NCBI GenBank assembly: GCA_937893945.1
Contig: CALCTA010000102.1
Span: 1-33,903 of the forward strand
DNA: 33,903 bases
Origin: an uncultured Clostridia bacterium
GTDB taxonomy: Bacteria; Bacillota; Clostridia; Oscillospirales; CAG-272
Reading direction: 5' to 3'
Shown here: positions 23,078-31,775 of the stretch, piece after piece
How positions within the stretch are numbered: the stretch's first letter is position 1
Layout of the letters: each line of letters starts with the position of its first letter
The notes under the pieces: generated by a model
Told to the model about the DNA's origin: nothing
What the model saw: only the letters and a program-made list of their open reading frames with translations
The model's database searches: none
Position numbers and translations under genes: made by a program

Positions 23078-24196
23078 TCAAAAATCAAAGAGGTCGTCGA
23101 GGTCAAGCGTGCCGGACGAAGCCTTCTTGGGTGCTTCCTTTACAGGAGCGCTCTCTGCTTTTACCTCTTCCGCCTTCTTAGCAGGCTCTGCCTTGGGAGC
23201 AGCCTCGCCAACGCTCTTGAGGGCTGCCGCCTTATTGGACTCCTCAGAGAAGCCCGTAGCGATGATCGTAATTCTCATCTCGTCCTCGAGGTTCTCGTCA
23301 AAGCCTACACCGAAGATAAGGTTAACATCGGGGTTGCACTCGTTAGTAACCATATTAGCCGCGATGTCGATATCCTCAAGTCCAACGTCGGGAGATACCC
23401 AGAAGCTAAGTATAACACCCGTTGCGCCCTTGATAGAAGTCTCAAGGAGCGGGCTGGCGATAGCCATGCTTGCCGCTTCCTGTGCCTTATCCTTACCCGT
23501 AGCACTTCCGATACCCATATGAGCAAGTCCGGAATGAGCCATTACAGCGGTAACGTCAGCAAAGTCAAGGTTGATGAACTGCTCAAGATTGATAAGCTCG
23601 GAAATGCTCTGAACTCCCTTACGAAGAACGTCGTCTGCCTCGGAGAAGGCATTAAAGAGAGTAATTCTGCTATCTGTAACGAGCTTAAGTCTCTCGTTAG
23701 GGATAACTACGAGCGAGTCAACGTACTGAGCAAATTCCTCAATACCCTCAACCGCCTGATCCATTCTTCTCTTGCCCTCAAAAGCGAAGGGCTTGGTAAC
23801 GATACCTACGGTGAGAATATCCATCTCGTGAGCTACCTTTGCAACTACGGGAGCAGCACCTGTTCCCGTACCGCCGCCCATACCTGCGGTAACGAACACC
23901 ATGTCAGCACCTGCGAGAGCCGCCTTGATCTCGTCAAGAGACTCCTCTGCCGCTCTTGCACCGATGCTGGGGTTTGCACCTGCGCCAAAGCCCTTGGTTA
24001 TCTTATCACCGATAACCACCTGCTCAAGTGCCAAGGAATTCTTAAGTGCCTGTCTATCGGTATTGATAGCGATAAAATCGACACCGCGAACGTTGGAAGA
24101 TATCATACGGTTGACTGCGTTACTACCGCCGCCACCTACACCAACTACCTTTATACATACGCCGCTCTCGCGGCTGTCATCATGCTCAAATCCCAT
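23078..24196 (-). CDS. ftsZ: FtsZ paralog 1, cell-division GTPase
   Basis: 372 residues with VVGVGGGGSNAVNRM (17-31), GGGTGTG at 107-113 and the catalytic T7 loop FINLDFADV. The linker is longer than in copy 2 (about residues 315-360, rich in Lys, Ala and Glu) and the protein ends LDLDDLFDF, again without the standard IPxFLR peptide. Both copies share the unusual DVGLED-(I/V)-D stretch near residue 270, which points to duplication within this lineage. ATG at 24196 follows GGAGG. It is next to ftsQ, where Firmicute dcw clusters usually have ftsA first; ftsA is not in the window. Confidence 0.94.
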   Translation of the reverse strand: MGFEHDDSRESGVCIKVVGVGGGGSNAVNRMISSNVRGVDFIAINTDRQALKNSLALEQVVIGDKITKGFGAGANPSIGARAAEESLDEIKAALAGADMVFVTAGMGGGTGTGAAPVVAKVAHEMDILTVGIVTKPFAFEGKRRMDQAVEGIEEFAQYVDSLVVIPNERLKLVTDSRITLFNAFSEADDVLRKGVQSISELINLEQFINLDFADVTAVMAHSGLAHMGIGSATGKDKAQEAASMAIASPLLETSIKGATGVILSFWVSPDVGLEDIDIAANMVTNECNPDVNLIFGVGFDENLEDEMRITIIATGFSEESNKAAALKSVGEAAPKAEPAKKAEEVKAESAPVKEAPKKASSGTLDLDDLFDF

Positions 24197-24257
24197 TTTT
24201 CATTCCTCCAATAAATTTTACTTCCGCCGTCTATAATATAATATAGCTATTATATAT

Positions 24258-24286
24258 ATAATAATATATTTTCGTCTATTTTGCAA
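24258..24286 (-). promoter_or_regulatory. Promoter of ftsZ1
   Basis: TTGCAA (24286-24281, minus strand), a 17-base spacer ending AAAATATAT, and TATTAT (24263-24258). Confidence 0.65.
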
Positions 24287-24356
24287 TAGTTTTTTTGAAT
24301 TTTTTTATTATTTCGGCATTATTTTTACGGAGATCGGAAAGTTTGAGCATAACTTA

Positions 24357-25202
24357 TCATTCGTTATCTCCGTCCGGCGCCTGCGTCTCGCCTTCCTGCT
24401 CTTTTTCAGGCTCTTTTTCAAATACTCCCTTAAAGCTGTAGGACGTAGGCGTTATCATATTTATCTCGCCGCCAACGTAGCCGTTATCAATCTGGGTTTC
24501 GATCACCTCTGCCACGGTTTTCAGCTTGGTATCAATATTATTCATATCGCCTATCTTAACGTCAAATGCGCCGTCGATAGTCAGCTTTATCTCAAAGCGA
24601 TTACTAAGATCAAGATATGTAAGCCTCTCCTTGATCTCGTGAGTTCTGAATGTATCGACGATCTTTAGTGTTTCGCTTATCAGATGCTCGTCGTCTCTGC
24701 CAAACTCAGGCAGATAATCACACATCGCGCTTTCAAGCTCGGGAAGCACGAGCTTTGTAAGACCGCGCTCGATGAGCGCTTCCTCGTCATAAGTCTCCAA
24801 GAGGACAAGCATATCGTAATCAAGGGCGTAATAGTCATCGCTTATCTCAATATACCAACCGAGAACTCGCTCCTCCACCTCAAAGCATATCTTGTTGGGG
24901 AACTTTTTCTTTACGTTCACGCTTTTAAGATAAGGGCATCCGCGAAGCAAAAGCTCCTCTGCCTCCTTGGAGTTGACCTCGTATAGACGGTCGCCCGTTC
25001 TCAGTCCAGATGCGCTGACAAGCTCGCTTAGCTTATAGTCAGTCTCTCCCTCTATCTCGAATTCGCCTATCCCTATAAAGCGAAAAAAGACGCAAACGAG
25101 ACAGACAACAGCCAAAACGCTCATCACCGCAACGGTGGCGATAAAAAACTTCTTGCTTAGCATAATGGCTTTGATAAAAAATCTCGCTTCGTCTTTTCGC
25201 AT
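24357..25202 (-). CDS. ftsQ: Cell-division protein FtsQ/DivIB
   Basis: Bitopic membrane protein of 281 residues: short cytoplasmic start, one helix at about 19-41, then an extracellular POTRA-like domain (IGEFEIEGETDYKLSELV) and the FtsQ beta domain. A Glu/Gly/Asp-rich tail closes it. It joins FtsL and DivIC in the septal complex that activates FtsW and its PBP. ATG at 25202 has AAAGGA upstream. It sits 33 bases after murG. No terminator is seen before ftsZ1, so readthrough into ftsZ1 is possible. Confidence 0.88.
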   Translation of the reverse strand: MRKDEARFFIKAIMLSKKFFIATVAVMSVLAVVCLVCVFFRFIGIGEFEIEGETDYKLSELVSASGLRTGDRLYEVNSKEAEELLLRGCPYLKSVNVKKKFPNKICFEVEERVLGWYIEISDDYYALDYDMLVLLETYDEEALIERGLTKLVLPELESAMCDYLPEFGRDDEHLISETLKIVDTFRTHEIKERLTYLDLSNRFEIKLTIDGAFDVKIGDMNNIDTKLKTVAEVIETQIDNGYVGGEINMITPTSYSFKGVFEKEPEKEQEGETQAPDGDNE

Positions 25203-25235
25203 TTTATTTGTATCCTTTACTTTCGTAGGATTTGT

Positions 25236-26366
25236 TTATTTCCGTTTCTTATTAAGGACCTTCTCTATTGCCTCAAATATATTCTTCTCAACATCATCCT
25301 TAGCGAATTTTCTGATATTCTCGCTAAGCGAATTGCGGTAGCTATCATCCTCATAGAGCTTATCAACGTAATCGCACACGTGGCACTTTCCGTCCGTGTT
25401 AAGATCATCCTCGCAAATAACGATCGCCGCGTTTCTGTCCGAGAGTGCCTTTGCGTTCTTGTACTGATGGTTGTCAGCTACGTTAGGCGAGGGGATGATG
25501 ATAGAAGCCTTACCCATACGGGCGATCTCTGTAAGAGTCATTGCTCCCGCTCTGCATATCACCACGTCTGCCGCCGCCATATACAAGGGCAGATCGCTCG
25601 TGTACTCCATAAGCACGAAGCGGTTGTCTCTCTCAAGGTCGTAAGCCGCAAAGAAATTACACGCGTTATCATAATATCTCTTTCCGCCTACGTGGAAGCA
25701 CTTCACCGCCCTTTTCTCTTTTGCGAAATGAGCCATCATCTCACATGCCGCGCGGTTTATCGCGGGAGCTCCAAGGCTTCCGCCAAACGAAAGGGTTACA
25801 AGCTTCACGCTATCGTCAATACCGAGTCTCGCTCTTGCCTCCGCCTTGGTTATGGTAGAGCAAGCCGCTCTGAGCGGATTGCCAACGTTGACTACCTTTG
25901 CCGAGGGAGAGAGAAGCTCTGCGGTGCTTTCAAAATTGGTAAGTACAACATCTACCTTATTCTGCAGCTTGCGAACAGCCATTCCGGGAATAGCGTTAGA
26001 CTCGTGTACTACTGTAGGGATACCCATTTCTGCCGCCGCGCTGAGTGCGGGCCAGCAGGCATATCCGCCCGTACCTATAACGATATCGGGGTTAAATTCC
26101 TTTATTACCTTTTTCGCCTTTCCTACAGACGTAAACGCAAGATAAAGCGCTTTTGCGTTTTCAAGTGATATATTACGGCGAATGCCCTCTACTTCTACGT
26201 GATACAGCTTATATCCCGCCTGAGGTATAAGCGAATTTTCAATTCCCTTGGGCGTTCCGACGAATGCGATCTCAACGTCGGGAATGTTCATTTTTATGAT
26301 GTCCGCCATAGCGAGAGCGGGACTTATATGTCCTCCCGAGCCTCCGCCGCTGAATAAGACCTTCAT
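25236..26366 (-). CDS. murG: UDP-GlcNAc transferase MurG (lipid II synthesis)
   Basis: GT-B glycosyltransferase that adds GlcNAc to lipid I on the inner membrane face to make lipid II. Of its 376 residues, FSGGGSGGHISPA (5-17), GTGGYACWPALSAA (98-111), HESNAIPG, SFGGSLGA and CRAGAMTLTEI are the classic MurG loops for lipid and UDP-sugar binding. The start is ATG at 26366 with AGGAGG. It lies 18 bases after ftsW and is followed by ftsQ; murB, which often sits here, is missing. Confidence 0.97.
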   Translation of the reverse strand: MKVLFSGGGSGGHISPALAMADIIKMNIPDVEIAFVGTPKGIENSLIPQAGYKLYHVEVEGIRRNISLENAKALYLAFTSVGKAKKVIKEFNPDIVIGTGGYACWPALSAAAEMGIPTVVHESNAIPGMAVRKLQNKVDVVLTNFESTAELLSPSAKVVNVGNPLRAACSTITKAEARARLGIDDSVKLVTLSFGGSLGAPAINRAACEMMAHFAKEKRAVKCFHVGGKRYYDNACNFFAAYDLERDNRFVLMEYTSDLPLYMAAADVVICRAGAMTLTEIARMGKASIIIPSPNVADNHQYKNAKALSDRNAAIVICEDDLNTDGKCHVCDYVDKLYEDDSYRNSLSENIRKFAKDDVEKNIFEAIEKVLNKKRK

Positions 26367-26384
26367 AGCGTCCTCCTGTGCAGT

Positions 26385-27677
26385 TTATTTTTTCTGCGTT
26401 GAAAATCTTGATATGGACAGTATGATGCCCACCTCAAATATCTGAATCATCTGCGCCGTACCTCCCGTGCTGAAGAAAGGAAGCGAGATGCCCGTGTTTG
26501 GCATTGAATTGGTTACGACCGCGATGTTCATCGCTACCTGAAGAGCTATCTTGAAGGTAAGTCCCCAGACCGTAAGGGCGCAGAATTTATCGGGAGCGTT
26601 CTGACCTATCTTGATACCGCGCCAGATGAGAAGTCCGAAAAGGAATACAAGGGCGAACGCCCCGATAAATCCAAGCTCCTCACAGATGATGGTAAAGATA
26701 AAATCGTTCTGCGGCTGAGAAACGTATCCGTATTTCTGACGGCTGCTTCCAAGTCCGAGACCGAAAAATCCGCCCGAGCCAATCGCGTTGAGTCCCTGAA
26801 GCGTCTGCCAAGCCTCGCCAAGAGGATTGACCTCGTCGATATTAAGCCATATCTGCACACGCTCCATAGTATATCCGAATATCGAAATAAATATTATTCC
26901 GACGACCGCTATTATTCCTAAGAATATAAAGAGCCATTTAAGCCTTGTTCCTCCGAGGAACATTACCATAACTCCGAGCATTCCGACTATCATCATACCC
27001 GAAAGGTGAGGCTGAATCGCGATAAGTGCGCAAAGAATTCCGATAAGCACCATAGGGATCAGAAATCCGTGCTTGAAATTACCGCCAAGGTTATGTAACG
27101 AGTTTACCTGCTTTGAATATTTCGACAGATACAGCGCAAGCACCATTACCACTGCCACCTTAGCTATCTCCGAGGGCTGAATGGTGATCGGTCCTATCTC
27201 TATCCATCTCTGCGCTCCGCCGCCCTCTCGTCCAACAAGTCTTACTATTATAAGCAGAACTATAGATGCGGCATACGCCACAACTCCGAATATCCGCCAG
27301 AACCACGGTCTTGCGAATATCACGAAGAACAGGGTTACTCCCGACGCGGCAAGCGTAAAGAGTATATATCTCCAGAGAAAATAGGTAGAGCTATCATACT
27401 TCTGCTCGGCATACACTGCGCTCGCGCTATAGGACATTACGGCGCCGAAGCACAGAAGAAGCATAGCCCAGAGAAGAAACCACATATCAACGCTACCCTT
27501 GTGTAAGGGTGCGCTCTCGTCCTTCTCCTCTTCCTTCAGAGGCGCGTAAAGGATAGAATCGTTGAGCGCTCGCTCGTTCTTATCTGCTACTGCCTCTTTT
27601 ATTTTTATCTTTAAGCCTTTTTTCTTTTTTTGATCAACCTCTGTGGGCAGGCTTTGGTTTTCGTTATGCTCTTCCAA
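26385..27677 (-). CDS. ftsW: SEDS peptidoglycan glycosyltransferase FtsW
   Basis: Polytopic SEDS-family polymerase of lipid II at the septum; the paired PBP crosslinks its product. After a charged cytoplasmic stretch of about 60 residues there are about ten membrane helices. Motifs include GAQRWIEIGPITIQPSEIAK, QNDFIFTIICEELG (with the catalytic-site Asp) and PNTGISLPFFSTGG. The QPDxGT turn of many SEDS proteins reads QPHLSG. The only well-placed start is TTG at 27677 after GGGAGG. SpoVE, the sporulation SEDS protein, is a near relative, but the position in the dcw cluster favours FtsW. Confidence 0.92.
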   Translation of the reverse strand: MEEHNENQSLPTEVDQKKKKGLKIKIKEAVADKNERALNDSILYAPLKEEEKDESAPLHKGSVDMWFLLWAMLLLCFGAVMSYSASAVYAEQKYDSSTYFLWRYILFTLAASGVTLFFVIFARPWFWRIFGVVAYAASIVLLIIVRLVGREGGGAQRWIEIGPITIQPSEIAKVAVVMVLALYLSKYSKQVNSLHNLGGNFKHGFLIPMVLIGILCALIAIQPHLSGMMIVGMLGVMVMFLGGTRLKWLFIFLGIIAVVGIIFISIFGYTMERVQIWLNIDEVNPLGEAWQTLQGLNAIGSGGFFGLGLGSSRQKYGYVSQPQNDFIFTIICEELGFIGAFALVFLFGLLIWRGIKIGQNAPDKFCALTVWGLTFKIALQVAMNIAVVTNSMPNTGISLPFFSTGGTAQMIQIFEVGIILSISRFSTQKK

Positions 27678-27715
27678 AGTTTGATACCTCCCACAAAAAT
27701 TTTATTTTGCTCGGC

Positions 27716-28708
27716 TCAGAGACCGAACCATGCTACCGCGCAAAGAAGCGCGGTGGTTATTGAAAGCACCGATACTATCTTGACCTCTGACCAGCCGCAT
27801 TGCTCTAAATGGTGATGGAAGGGAGAGCATTTGAATATGCGCTTATGGAAGGTCTTGAACGAGAATACCTGAAGTATTACGGTAAGTGTCTCGAAAACGT
27901 AAACACCGCCAGCGATGAGAATTATCATCGGCTCGTTGATAAGAAATGCCGAGCCAACTATCGCCCCGCCAAGGAAAAGAGAGCCTGTGTCTCCCATAAA
28001 TACCTTTGCGGGATGGTGATTGTAGATAAGAAATCCGAGCATCGCGCCTATGAGACCTGCGGATATCATAGAAAGCGAGGGGTTGAGAGTGGTAAGCGCT
28101 ACAGCGCCAAAGAACACCGATACCACAAGAGTAACACTGGACGCAAGTCCGTCAAGACCGTCGGTCAGGTTCACGCTGTTTACTATTCCCACGATGAGAA
28201 TTACCGAGAAGATATAATAGACTATACCAAGCTCAACGGTGATCTCGGTAAAGGGTATATGCAGCGAGGTATCCACGTGTCCGACAAGCTTGAGCAACAC
28301 AACGTAAGCTATAGCCGCAACAAGCTGAAGCAGGAATTTCTGCTTTGCGCTAAGTCCCTCGTTCTGCTTCTTTACGAGTTTTCTATAATCGTCAACAAAG
28401 CCTATCATTCCGTTCATCACTGCAAGTGCCATCGTCAGAGCCATAGGGATAAGCTCGGATTGCTTCTTTGAGAAGGCATACCAAAGCGTCATTCCCATAA
28501 GGACGATAGCTATTGCCATGATAAAAGCAATACCTCCCATTGTGGGCGTTCCCGCCTTGGAATAATGGGATTTCGGACCCTCCGCTCTTATCGGCTGACC
28601 CGCTTTTTTAGCTTTTAAAATCGGAATAATACAACGGGAGAGTATCGCCGTAAGTGCAAACGACGATACCCCCGCTATGATAAATTCAATACAAATTTTT
28701 TCAAACAT
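27716..28708 (-). CDS. mraY: Phospho-MurNAc-pentapeptide transferase MraY
   Basis: Polyprenol-phosphate transferase that makes lipid I. The 330-residue polytopic protein has KAGTPTMGG (51-59), the Mg-binding Asp pair in GFVDDYRK (103-110), NLTDGLDGL (about 180-190), FMGDTGSLFLGG and the histidine-rich PFHHHLE near residue 300. ATG at 28708 has only a weak GGGGCG upstream; the 12-base gap from murF suggests coupling. It is normally followed by murD, which is absent here. Confidence 0.97.
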   Translation of the reverse strand: MFEKICIEFIIAGVSSFALTAILSRCIIPILKAKKAGQPIRAEGPKSHYSKAGTPTMGGIAFIMAIAIVLMGMTLWYAFSKKQSELIPMALTMALAVMNGMIGFVDDYRKLVKKQNEGLSAKQKFLLQLVAAIAYVVLLKLVGHVDTSLHIPFTEITVELGIVYYIFSVILIVGIVNSVNLTDGLDGLASSVTLVVSVFFGAVALTTLNPSLSMISAGLIGAMLGFLIYNHHPAKVFMGDTGSLFLGGAIVGSAFLINEPMIILIAGGVYVFETLTVILQVFSFKTFHKRIFKCSPFHHHLEQCGWSEVKIVSVLSITTALLCAVAWFGL

Positions 28709-28720
28709 TATAACGCCCCG

Positions 28721-30187
28721 TTACTGTTTCTCTATAAAACGAGGAAGTCTGTCCTGATTCTCTTTGAGATATCTTATAACGCGCTCAGCCGCCGCACCTC
28801 TGCTCGCCTTAACAAGCAAGGTGTCTCCCGCTGAAATAGTTGAAAGTATCATCTCGCCGCTTATCTCGGGCTGACGAACGTTTATGTTGCGATAAATATT
28901 CTCGCAAGGAATTCCTCCGAGTATAGCACCGCCCGCGATCATATCGGCAAGCTCACCGAAGGTATAGAGCGCAGAACCGCCCTCGCGTGCGAACTCAAGT
29001 CCCACTTCCTCATGGAATCGGCTTGTTCCGATACCAAGCTCATACATATCTCCGAGAAGCGCGGTCATTCTTCCGCGAGCCTTCTGCTCGGATACCTGAC
29101 GAAGCACGGCTATAGCCGCCTTCATAGACTCAGGGCTTGCGTTGTAGCAGTCCTCAATAATGGTGATATCTCCGATATCGTATATATTCTGGCGCATGCC
29201 TATGGGCTTGAAGTTGCGAAGTCCTCTCTTGATTATCTCATCGGAGAGTCCCATATTTACTCCAACCGCGTAAGCAAAGCACGCCGCGTAAACGTTATGC
29301 TTGCCTATAGTAGGTATCGTTACGCCCTCTACAACTCTGCCGCCGATGGACAGGTCAAATACAGTATTTCCAAGAACGAGACGCATATTCTGCGCTCTGA
29401 AATGACAGTCGGGAGCAAATCCTACGTAGTAGGCATTATTGCCTATCTCCTCGCGGTTGCGAAGAAGAGGCTCGTCTCCGTTAAGCAGAAGTATTCCGTC
29501 CTGCTTAAGTCCCTTGACTATCTCAAGCTTAGCATTACAGATACCCTCACGGCTTCCGAGATATTCCATGTGAGAAGATCCGATGTTGGTGATGATAGCT
29601 ATATCAGGCTCTGCTATCTTGGAAAGATATTCTATCTCGCCCGCGTTACTCATACCCATCTCGAGCACAGACACCTCGGTATCGTTGCGCATAGTGAGCA
29701 TAGAAAGCGGCATACCTATATTGCTGTTGTAATTTCCCTCAGTCTTATGCAGACGTAAGTTTTCGGAAAGCACCGCGGCAACGAATTCCTTGGTAGTAGT
29801 TTTGCCAACGCTACCCGTGATAGCTACCTTGCGGTTATTTATTCTGCGGTCGTATGCCTTTGCAAGCTCGCCCACTGCTCTGAGGGTATCCTGCACTACG
29901 AGCGCAACGTATCTTCTTTCAGAGGAATGAAGAGCATCGGGAATACGCTCGCAAAGAACGCACTCACTGCCAAGAGAAAGGGCTGCTCCGATATAGTCGT
30001 GTCCGTCCACGCGCGCGCCGCCAAGAGCCACGAAAAGTGAATCCTTTTCGGTCTCACGGGAGTCTGTGCAAACCGAGCGGAAGGGTACGTTACGATTATT
30101 CTCTCCGCCAGCAAAGCAGAGCATACCACCGCAGATACCCGCAAGCTCATTCATAGTTAATGCATTACAACCCACGTTAACCTTCAT
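28721..30187 (-). CDS. murF: UDP-MurNAc-tripeptide D-Ala-D-Ala ligase MurF
   Basis: Cytoplasmic Mur ligase that adds D-Ala-D-Ala to UDP-MurNAc-tripeptide. The 488-residue protein has an N-terminal uridine domain with VCTDSRE (39-45), ATP-binding TGSVGKTTTKEF (124-135), Mg-binding EMGMSNAGEI, and EDCYNASPESM in the C-terminal domain. ATG at 30187 is six bases after the murE stop, so the two are coupled. Length and motifs are standard. Confidence 0.96.
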   Translation of the reverse strand: MKVNVGCNALTMNELAGICGGMLCFAGGENNRNVPFRSVCTDSRETEKDSLFVALGGARVDGHDYIGAALSLGSECVLCERIPDALHSSERRYVALVVQDTLRAVGELAKAYDRRINNRKVAITGSVGKTTTKEFVAAVLSENLRLHKTEGNYNSNIGMPLSMLTMRNDTEVSVLEMGMSNAGEIEYLSKIAEPDIAIITNIGSSHMEYLGSREGICNAKLEIVKGLKQDGILLLNGDEPLLRNREEIGNNAYYVGFAPDCHFRAQNMRLVLGNTVFDLSIGGRVVEGVTIPTIGKHNVYAACFAYAVGVNMGLSDEIIKRGLRNFKPIGMRQNIYDIGDITIIEDCYNASPESMKAAIAVLRQVSEQKARGRMTALLGDMYELGIGTSRFHEEVGLEFAREGGSALYTFGELADMIAGGAILGGIPCENIYRNINVRQPEISGEMILSTISAGDTLLVKASRGAAAERVIRYLKENQDRLPRFIEKQ

Positions 30188-30193
30188 TTCTCT

Positions 30194-31726
30194 CTATCCT
30201 TTCCCCTTATCTTCAAGGTCCTTCTCGAAAAGCTCACAAAGAGCCTCTCTGATTATCTGTCTTTCGTCAAATGCGTGTACACCGTCTCTGTCTATCTCAT
30301 AAGTCTCGTGCCCCTTGCCCGCAAGAACGAGGATATCCCCTGCCCTTGTGTATTCAAGTATCGCGCGCCTTATGGCAGAGCGGCGGTCCTCTATGACCGT
30401 AAATCTCTTTTCTTTATCTATACCCTTAAGAATATCCCCGATTATATCGGCAGGCTCCTCGCTTCTTGAGTTATCCGAGGTAACCACCGTAATATCCGCA
30501 AGCCTTGAGGCGATCTGTCCCATCACTCGCCGCTTGCTTTTATCGCGATCTCCGCCGCAGCCGAACAAAAGAACTATCCGTTCGTCTCCCGCTCTCATCC
30601 TTCTTATACTGCGAAGCAGCTTCTCAAGCGCGTCGGGAGTATGGGCGTAATCTATGAATATATGGATATTCTGCTTACCGTGCGCCCTTACCTGCTCCAT
30701 TCTTCCCTTGACACCCTGCATTTTGGCGAAGGTATCCCTTACAGTTTCGGGAGAGATCCCGTAGGTGAGCGCCACAGCCGCCGCTTCGAGCGAGTTCATT
30801 ATCTGAAACTCTCCTGCAAAATTGGGCAAAGATACCCTTATGCACGCCTTTGCGGTCTTAAGCGTATATTCTGTTTCAAATGATCCGTGGCATCTGCTGT
30901 CCTCATCCAAAAGAGCGCAAAAGTCCCCTTCCTCAGTCGAGCAGGTCTTAAATTCCACCCGCCTTTCCCTTAAAATGAGGGCAAGACGCCTCCCCGCCGT
31001 ATCGTCCGTGTTCAGAACTGCGCGGCGGCTTCTCAAAAACAATTTTTCCTTTGCCTTGTAATAGGCTTCCATATCTCCGTGATAATCAAGATGATCAGAC
31101 GAGAGATTGGTAAACACGGCGCAATCAAATATGATCGCGTCGGTCCTTGACTGTGATAGCGCGTGCGAGCTGACCTCCATAAAAACGTATTCCACGCCGT
31201 CGCGCTTCATCTCGGCAAGTGCCGAATAGAGCGTTTGGGGGTCAGGAGTAGTCATATTTGAAAGTGAAAGCTCACCGTCGCCAAGCCTTCTTTTGCCCGA
31301 GAACATTCCAAGCGTTCCTATCAGAGCGCAGGAATACCCCTCTGCTTCAAAAAGTGCTTTGAGCATCCAGGTAACCGAGGTCTTACCGTTAGTACCCGTA
31401 ACTCCTATTATCTTCATAGCCTCGCACGGTGAGCCGAACCACTCGTTATAGAGCAAAGAAGCACAAAGCCTGGTGTTATTAACTAACGTTAACGCGGCAC
31501 CACCCACACTCACGCCACGCACCTTCTCTGCTACTATAACCACGGCGCCCGCCGCCACGGCCTCGTCGATATGATCGTGTCCGTCATACCGACTGCCCTC
31601 AAGGCAGACAAAAATACAATCCTTTTTCGCTTTTGCGGAATCGGTAACGATCGCCGATACCTCTCTTCCGTAAAGCTCTTTTGGACATTCTATGCCCACT
31701 TTTGTAAGCAGCTCGTCAAATTTCAT
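30194..31726 (-). CDS. murE: UDP-MurNAc-L-Ala-D-Glu ligase MurE, probably meso-diaminopimelate-specific
   Basis: Adds the third residue of the peptidoglycan stem. The 510 residues contain ATP site GVTGTNGKTSVTW (108-120), the TTPDP loop (159-163), EVSSHAL (184-190) and GCGGDRDKSKRR (389-400). The amino-acid selection loop is SDNSRSEEP (417-425), a DNSR form of the DNPR motif that marks diaminopimelate enzymes; lysine enzymes lack this arginine. It starts at ATG 31726 with a GGGGGCG site. It follows the PBP gene after 49 bases. Confidence 0.95.
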   Translation of the reverse strand: MKFDELLTKVGIECPKELYGREVSAIVTDSAKAKKDCIFVCLEGSRYDGHDHIDEAVAAGAVVIVAEKVRGVSVGGAALTLVNNTRLCASLLYNEWFGSPCEAMKIIGVTGTNGKTSVTWMLKALFEAEGYSCALIGTLGMFSGKRRLGDGELSLSNMTTPDPQTLYSALAEMKRDGVEYVFMEVSSHALSQSRTDAIIFDCAVFTNLSSDHLDYHGDMEAYYKAKEKLFLRSRRAVLNTDDTAGRRLALILRERRVEFKTCSTEEGDFCALLDEDSRCHGSFETEYTLKTAKACIRVSLPNFAGEFQIMNSLEAAAVALTYGISPETVRDTFAKMQGVKGRMEQVRAHGKQNIHIFIDYAHTPDALEKLLRSIRRMRAGDERIVLLFGCGGDRDKSKRRVMGQIASRLADITVVTSDNSRSEEPADIIGDILKGIDKEKRFTVIEDRRSAIRRAILEYTRAGDILVLAGKGHETYEIDRDGVHAFDERQIIREALCELFEKDLEDKGKG

Positions 31727-31775
31727 TACGCCCCCGAAAATTGAAATTTATCTTTCAACTTCCGTAAGCGTAGCC

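Noticed and set aside
22862..24214. 450-residue plus-strand frame covering ftsZ1
   Set aside because: Shadow of ftsZ1 and its upstream gap; no ribosome-binding site and no recognisable domain.
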